This document shows positions 7,311 through 12,290 of a DNA stretch of 12,290 bases, piece after piece. The stretch's first letter is position 1, and every line of letters starts with the position of its first letter. Below the pieces are notes generated by a model. The model saw only the letters and a program-made list of their open reading frames with translations. It was not told the DNA's origin and did no database searches. Origin of the DNA: Glomus cerebriforme (lineage: Eukaryota; Glomeromycota; Glomeromycetes; Glomerales; Glomeraceae); assembly GCA_003550305.1 (NCBI GenBank), contig QKYT01000632.1, positions 7,155 to 19,444 on the forward strand, written 5' to 3'. Both the position numbers and the translations under genes were made by a program.

Positions 7311-8213
7311 ATAATTTTGCTTCATATTTTTATATAATACTTTTTACTAATAATTCTTTTCACAAGATTATAAATAAATATTAAAATTACTTTTAACTTT
7401 AGCTAAGTATCTCTTTTTATACTTAGCATATATTAAAACTTTGACTAAAATACCTTTCAAGTACTAATATAGAAAAGTCTTCTAAGAAAAGATTATGTGA
7501 AAAAAGAAATAGAAGGCACAAAAAGAAAAAAAATAGTAGGTGATTCATTTAAGCAGAATTATATATAGAAAAGATAAAAAAAATTGTTTAGGTAGATCAC
7601 CAATCTGGTACTTTACTCATCTTAGCAATTGAATAGGTCAAAACTAGTATAAATAATAGATTACAAATTTAGCACTTCATGCCTCATCTGGCAATCAAGA
7701 AATGGCAAATAGATTGTGATATATTTGGCAAGTAAATAGATTGCAAATTCAGTATTTCATATCTTATACTGGCCATCAAATGGACCAGCAATAGTAATGC
7801 ATATTGCACTTCTAATTCTCCAACCAACTGATGTTATTGATCTGTCAGATCAAAGCTTAAAGATAACTTGTAAGTGACAGAAAATATACCCAGAACTCAA
7901 GGTACAGAAAATACAATAAGATTATATGATAGGACTGTGCCACTTGATACAATTTTTCTTGGCAACTTAGAAAGAAAAATACAGGGAATCATATTAGCAA
8001 TCAAAAGTAACTAGAATGGTAGTAATACTGACCTAACATCCTTGGCAATAAAAAAGTCACAGGATTGGATAAATGCATGCATAACTCCTTAGAAATAAAA
8101 AAGGCACAAAGTAATATAAACATATGGATAGCTCCTTAATAATTAAAAGGGCCCAGAAGGCCAAAAATAGTAACTAGTAACAGTATATACATAACTAGGT
8201 AACAGTTTAATAT
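7311..8213. repeat. Gene-free block of degenerate repeats
   Basis: No coding signal. A 9-bp stem (gctaagtat 7402-7410, atacttagc 7419-7427) with an 8-base loop lies near the left. Diverged direct repeats follow: atagatt(a/g)caaatt(t/c)ag at 7656 and 7736 (80 bases apart) with ctcatct.gcaatc-like segments at about 7616, 7683 and 7763. Three units headed tcctt at 8039, 8086 and 8133 are exactly 47 bases apart; units 1 and 2 share a.aaataaaaaa followed by cac. The words ttggcaa and ggcac recur through 7620-8130, so all of this may be one decayed minisatellite-like repeat. Confidence 0.45.
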
Positions 8214-8249
8214 AACTAGTTTACACTCTTATAAGAGTGTAAACTAGTT
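8214..8249. repeat. Perfect 36-bp palindrome
   Basis: The 18 bases aactagtttacactctta are followed directly by their exact reverse complement, with no spacer or mismatch. Flanking bases do not pair. It lies 15 bases before the point where CpG becomes common again. Partial words of its arm (taactagt, aacagttt) recur just upstream at 8171-8215. Two inverted-repeat arms fused after loss of an interior would look like this, as would a hairpin or cruciform site. Confidence 0.9.
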
Positions 8250-8288
8250 CACATGATTAATCCCGCCTTCTTTAATAATTAAAATTGA

Positions 8289-8453
8289 ATAATAATAGGT
8301 TTCTTTTTAAATCAAACCACCAAAAATTCTAATCAGTCATATAATAAAAATTCATTAAAACAAGCAAAGAACGGCACTACTAAATTATCTGATTCTAATT
8401 TTGACCAGGAGTTATCTAATGCGGCCAGAGATAAGCAAACATCAGTCACGTGA
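8289..8453 (+). other. Unassigned 54-codon open frame without a start codon
   Basis: Open from the codon after TGA 8286-8288 to TGA 8451-8453. It reads Asn/Gln/Ser/Lys-rich residues such as NQTTKNSNQSYNKNSLKQAK, then KLSDSNFDQELSNAARDKQT. In DNA this AT-rich, 54 codons with no stop and a balanced residue mix is more than usual, and the frame contains several GC-richer codons. There is no ATG, so it would have to be an internal or last exon, or a transposon remnant. I do not recognise the protein, and chance remains possible. Confidence 0.25.
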
Positions 8454-8476
8454 TTCTAAAAAAATTATATACAGTA

Positions 8477-8495
8477 TTTTTTTTTTTTTTTTTTT
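8477..8495. repeat. T19 homopolymer
   Basis: Nineteen consecutive T. Read on the minus strand it is an A19 tract and could be a retroposon tail, but no AATAAA lies suitably upstream on that strand and no retroelement body is recognisable. Confidence 0.8.
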
Positions 8496-9518
8496 AATAT
8501 TCGGTAACTAGTTAAAGGCCATGAAATTAGTTTAGTCTTAGTTTAGTGAAATATAGAAAGAGAGTGATGGGTTAATTTTTTGGTTCGATTATCTAACCGC
8601 CTTTTAGATAGCTGGTATATAATTATTCTCATATAATTACAATGTCCGGCGTGGTCAGATACAGATTAAATAAATAAATAAAGGCCATGTAAATCGCTCA
8701 TCACTACCTTTGCCCATAAAAGGAATACTAGTGTTTTTCTATCTATTTGCCAGAATTTCCAAAGTAAAATTATCACTTATATATTTTGTTTTTAATTTAT
8801 CAATCTGTATCAATCTCACTCCCAGTCACGTAAAGATGTTTGTATAAAAACGCAGCAAAAATTTGTTACTTGTGCGTAGAATATCTTTTATTGAGTCAGA
8901 CCACTATAATAAATATAGATTACAGTTATTTTACTCGTAATATTTGCGCAGGTGGCGTGACATGCACATTCTTTCATCTGTTCTCTCTTAAAATATTGAT
9001 CCATCTGATTTATTGACGCTCCTTAGAGAGATTAAATTCGTAAATTTAAATAAATAAATAAATATATGTGTGCCATTTCATGATATTTCATTCAATCATG
9101 AATCATTAGATACATGACTAAGTATTATTAATGTGCATGATATGATATGATATGATTCGTTAATTACTGTAAACATTAAACGGCAAAGGACACAAAAATT
9201 TGCGAAACACTTCAATAAAAAGTTAGCAAATTGTAAATCATATATATATGAGAATTGTTTACAATATTCCATATTTATTTTATACAATTAGTTTGTATAT
9301 TTGTATATTTATACCCTAGGGAAAATAAGGTATGTTACAATACATAAAGGGAGGCATTTCAGCCCTTGTTTATAATATTGTTTATGTGTAGCATTAGTTC
9401 CAATTGGTCCTAAACTACTAATGACTATTATAATAAATCATTTATTACTATATCGGTCTTTCGGGCGTATTCAATTCAATAAATATAAATATATAAAATA
9501 TACATTGAAACTGAGCTA
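8496..9518. other. Gene-free intergenic DNA with ordinary CpG
   Basis: No frame longer than chance with sensible composition. A small stem-loop (tatctaa 8590-8596, ttagata 8604-8610, loop ccgcctt) and (AAAT)n stretches near 8668 and 9046 are visible. A four-unit atgat-type pentanucleotide repeat lies at 9137-9156. tataaaaacg at 8847-8856 is TATA-like, but no gene follows it. Nothing else is supported. Confidence 0.5.
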
Positions 9519-9572
9519 GGTTCGAATCAAGATTTGAACTTTAAAAGAATTACTTAAATTGTTTGAATCGAA
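9518..9572. repeat. Cluster of GTTCGAATC-type inverted motifs
   Basis: ggttcgaatcaa is followed by gatttgaac and, about 30 bases later, gtttgaatcgaac. These are direct or inverted variants of one word, differing mainly by CG versus CA or TG. Such clusters occur in sub-terminal regions of MITEs; no element boundary could be drawn. Confidence 0.3.
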
Positions 9573-9813
9573 CGGACAGTTTTAAAGAACTTCAACTTAA
9601 ATATACACGTTTTCTAGAACAGAATTGGACTGAACGAATTCATTAATTAATAATTAATGATGGGAATATGTATGATTTTATCAAAGTTTCTTTTCGAATA
9701 AGAAAATAATATATTGATTACTTAATAATATTCACATGAACCAACTTTTTATTTAATGCTTAAGTAATTATATTAAAAAATATAATAATAATAACCGAGC
9801 TAATGTGTACAAT

Positions 9814-9985
9814 AATTTTTAAGTTGTACAATACCGGTTACGAAACTGGTTACAGTCGCAATACGGGACAGCCGAGAAACATCCGAAACAATTTTTTTTT
9901 AAAAAAAAAACGCAGATCACTTTGTTCTTTGTCTTTTTACCGAGTAGTTAACCACTAATAGTAAGAGAAAATTTTTAAGTTGTAC
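9814..9985 (+). repeat. 16-bp exact direct repeat, 156 bases apart
   Basis: aatttttaagttgtac occurs at 9814-9829 and 9970-9985. Between them is a T9A10 tract (9892-9910) and a locally CpG-rich stretch. The pair could be a remnant duplication; no gene is present. Confidence 0.55.
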
Positions 9986-10670
9986 TAAAAATTTTAAAAA
10001 AGAAGTTTTTTTCCGCGTGGATCTGCCGGCAAAACGATCGGTATTCTGTAAATGATTAATTAATTACTAACCGATTAAGGTTTGGTTTGACACAGTTCCT
10101 ATTATATATATCTATACAGTATATTAGTAAATATTCGATTTATGTACATATCTAGAAAGTGTTTTTGAAGATTTTATTGTAAAATATTTAATATATAAAC
10201 TGTATAAAAAAAATTTAAATCTTATGACTATTGTATTATAATATATTATAACAGAAGTACCATACAGAAAACTTTTTACTTATAAACAAAAATAATTACC
10301 TTTTAAGAGATAGATTAAGAATTTTTATAGTAAAATATTAACAAAAAAAAAAAATTTTATTGATTTTGTAAATATATGGTACATCTTTCTTAATGAATGG
10401 AATAAAAGGGAAACATGGAGTGAATGGTTTCAATAATGATTACGATAATAAAGATACCATTTTTATTAAGAAATTTATTATAATATGCATAAACCAGTTT
10501 AATCTTGATTGGAGAATATCGTACAGTTTGATTATCATTGCGCGAAAGCGTAAGCTAAAGGTATGATACGAATGATACGTGAATAAAAATAATAGGTTTA
10601 ATTTTGTATTTCATTCAACAATCCAATCCTCCTCATTAAATTATATTATTTATTTAGATTTACAAATCAC
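9986..10670. other. Gene-free intergenic DNA
   Basis: AT-rich with isolated GC-richer islets (ccgcgtggatctgccggc near 10013, attgcgcgaaagcgtaagc near 10538). No frame, RNA gene or repeat is supported here. Confidence 0.45.
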
Positions 10671-10787
10671 AAAAAAAAAAAAAAAATTTTTTTTTTGCGA
10701 CCACAAAATTTTTTTCACACAAGCGAATGACGCAAAAAAAAAATTTTTTTTTTGCGACCACAAAATTTTTTTCACACAAGCGAATGA
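10671..10787. repeat. 57-bp tandem duplication with A-run/T-run palindromes
   Basis: Two copies of an A-run, ten T, then a 34-base segment beginning gcgaccacaaaa and ending acaagcgaatga; these segments are at 10697-10730 and 10754-10787 and are identical. The A run is 16 in the first copy (10671-10686) and 10 in the second (10734-10743). In the second copy CGC-A10-T10-GCG (10731-10756) is a perfect 26-bp palindrome. Identity of the two copies indicates a recent duplication. Confidence 0.9.
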
Positions 10788-10806
10788 ATAAATGAAACAA
10801 ATGAAC

Positions 10807-10863
10807 AAAGAAGAAGAAGAAGAAAGAAATAAATAAATAAATAAACAGATGATAATAATAATA
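10807..10863. repeat. Microsatellite cluster
   Basis: Consecutive (GAA)n, (AAAT)n and (ATA)n runs directly after the 57-bp duplication. Confidence 0.75.
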
Positions 10864-11775
10864 ACCTTGTTTTTTTTTCTGCTGGTCTAGAACGTGAGTT
10901 CTAAAAAGAATTAGATCTACAAACAAAAACGTAGTTATCTTTAGAAAATATCTTTCAATCAAAAACTTTATTTCTTTCATTATAAAAAGTTAGGTTTGAT
11001 TTACAGCAGTACAAGTCGTCCAATTTACTTATTATCTTTACAAAAATGGAATCATTTAAAATAAATGAATCCAATTACGATTTCGTTAATAATAGAAAAT
11101 ATATAATAACAAAAAAAAACAAATTTGACCTTTTTAATATTCATTATTAATATTAAACTTTAAAATAATAACTATTTATTATTATTGCTATTTTTATTAT
11201 ATATATGTACAAAGTTTCTATACAAATGTATGACAAGAGTAATTTTGTGATCATAATCGTTCTCAAAAAAGATAATTTTTTTGACCAATTTTTTTTAAAG
11301 TTTCAGGGGTAAAAAAAAAAATAAAAATAAATATCAGAAATTCAAAAAAAAAAATCTTTCGAATTAGAGAATTAATATTTGTTGTGCTAATTACACGTGG
11401 GTTTGAAAGTTAAACTGATCTATTATTATTCATATATTTATTTATTATATAGTATATATTAATTTATTGGATTCGGATCAGAAAAATTAGCTATCACGTG
11501 GATCTAGATCGTCATAAATATTGAAGATAAATAAAGTATATAAAAACGAGTATTTCACAGGTTTCACATGATGAAAGCTGCGCCATTATAAAACCAACCA
11601 TAAATTCGATCACATATATTGTATTACCATATATGCATGGTACATGAGGAGTTCAAGAAGATAATGTTTGCATAACTGCTGACAGATTTGAAGCCTAAAC
11701 CCCTATATTACGTTGCGCCGGCGAAACATTTAATTTTTTTAATATACATATATAGAAAGTAACCGATCCTTTATT
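10864..11775. other. Gene-free AT-rich intergenic DNA
   Basis: No convincing frame. CACGTG occurs at about 11394 and 11505, and a TATA-like tataaaaa near 11540 lies downstream of the second. The short frames beyond it stop quickly, so a promoter call is not supported. Confidence 0.45.
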
Positions 11776-12281
11776 TACTTTATTATACGAATTTTTGATT
11801 CAACATCTTTACTATTTTGTAAATATTTGTTTTTTCTTTTATGGCTTTCTAATCGGTCATTATTTTCTTAGAATGATTGCATTTTATATAGTAAAAGGTG
11901 TCTTTTTATATAAAGTTTTTTTTTTTACAATTAAAATTTAAATATAAAGTACATGAAATTTACACTTCTGTTTCCAATTAACAGGTATTTTTATGGTAAT
12001 TGAGCAGCCTGCGTAACCTTGAGTTGGCTCAAAATTGTTAAACATTTCTTTTTTCTGATTCTTTGATATGTGCATGAGATATTGTTATGCAGCGCATTCC
12101 ATCACACCCTTGGATAACCATTATATATGTATAATTACGGTCACAAGTACTTTATTATATGAATTTTAATTCATCATCATAATATTTTGTAAATAGATAT
12201 GGATTTAACGATTGTTAGTTTCTCAGAATGATTTGCATCTTTATGATTGAAAACGATGCTTTTATCTTTTATAAAGATATT
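11776..12281 (+). repeat. Diverged direct repeat pair, about 372 bases apart
   Basis: Copy 1 (11776-11918) and copy 2 (12148-12281) share, in order, tactttattata(c/t)gaatttt, then attca.catc, tattttgtaaata, ttct(t/c)agaatgatt and a final tataaag followed by a T run. Spacing differs by small indels. The second copy runs near the window end, so whether this is a tandem duplication of about 372 bp or two copies of a dispersed repeat cannot be told. No coding frame spans either copy. Confidence 0.6.
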
Positions 12282-12290
12282 TTTTTCGAA

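Noticed and set aside
7590..8160. Regularly spaced repeats as a CRISPR-like array
   Set aside because: Units are diverged and adjacent, without constant repeats and unique spacers, and the setting is a eukaryotic transposon block.
9096..9287. 63-codon minus-strand frame
   Set aside because: No recognisable motif, includes the atgat microsatellite, and has no supporting splice or context signal.
9519..9529. ggttcgaatc, an exact match to a tRNA B box
   Set aside because: No acceptor, D-arm or anticodon stem can be folded around it, and related words repeat nearby, so it belongs to a small repeat cluster.
10579..10980. Overlapping plus- and minus-strand frames through the A/T-run duplication (10579-10791 and 10660-10980)
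   Set aside because: Both are produced by homopolymers, a 57-bp duplication whose length is a multiple of three, and microsatellites. Residues are runs of Lys/Phe with no domain.

Overview
The window looks like gene-poor, very AT-rich DNA from a transposon-laden fungal genome. The closest fit I recognise is an arbuscular mycorrhizal fungus of the Rhizophagus type (Glomeromycotina). The basis is the low GC content, short AT-rich introns with GT..AG ends, and two transposase styles typical of those genomes: MULE proteins with a SWIM finger and zinc knuckle, and BED-finger hAT transposases. This is inference from protein style, not a database match. I see no intact conventional gene, rRNA, tRNA or CRISPR array.

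Layout. 1-488 is a repeat remnant with nested inverted repeats at its left edge; at its right edge a polyadenylation signal is followed by an A tract, like a retroposed transcript end. 532-1396 (+) is the broken C-terminal part of a MULE transposase. 1738-3155 (-) is a broken hAT transposase (half BED finger, N-terminal region, both aspartate regions) with a 398-bp MITE (1998-2395) inside one of its introns. 3549-4312 is a degenerate tandem array of about 140-bp units, each headed by a pyrimidine tract ending in TAG or CAG.

4321-7310 appears to be one element of about 3 kb bounded by long, diverged terminal inverted repeats. It holds two divergent, decayed genes. On the minus strand (5463-4569) is an internally deleted hAT gene with a BED finger joined almost directly to the C-terminal dimerisation domain. 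On the plus strand (6118-6860) is a Myb/SANT-like (trihelix) DNA-binding protein with a 15-residue N-terminal repeat. 7311-8213 is gene-free degenerate repeat, ending at a perfect 36-bp palindrome (8214-8249).

A sharp change in composition follows. By eye only about six CpG dinucleotides lie between 1621 and 8263, while the remaining 4 kb has several dozen. The left block looks like old, methylated and deaminated transposon DNA. Damage in its genes fits this: stops fall at expected Gln, Arg or Trp positions, and zinc-ligand Cys and His residues have become Tyr. The right 4 kb (8264-12290) has no convincing gene. It holds one short open frame (8289-8453), A/T tracts, microsatellites, a 57-bp tandem duplication with a CGC-A10-T10-GCG palindrome, and a diverged direct repeat at the right edge.

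The best candidate for something undescribed is the 4321-7310 element, which pairs a catalytically empty hAT-derived protein with a Myb/SANT-like protein between shared inverted repeats. Both genes are now broken here, so intact relatives elsewhere in the genome would be the place to test it.
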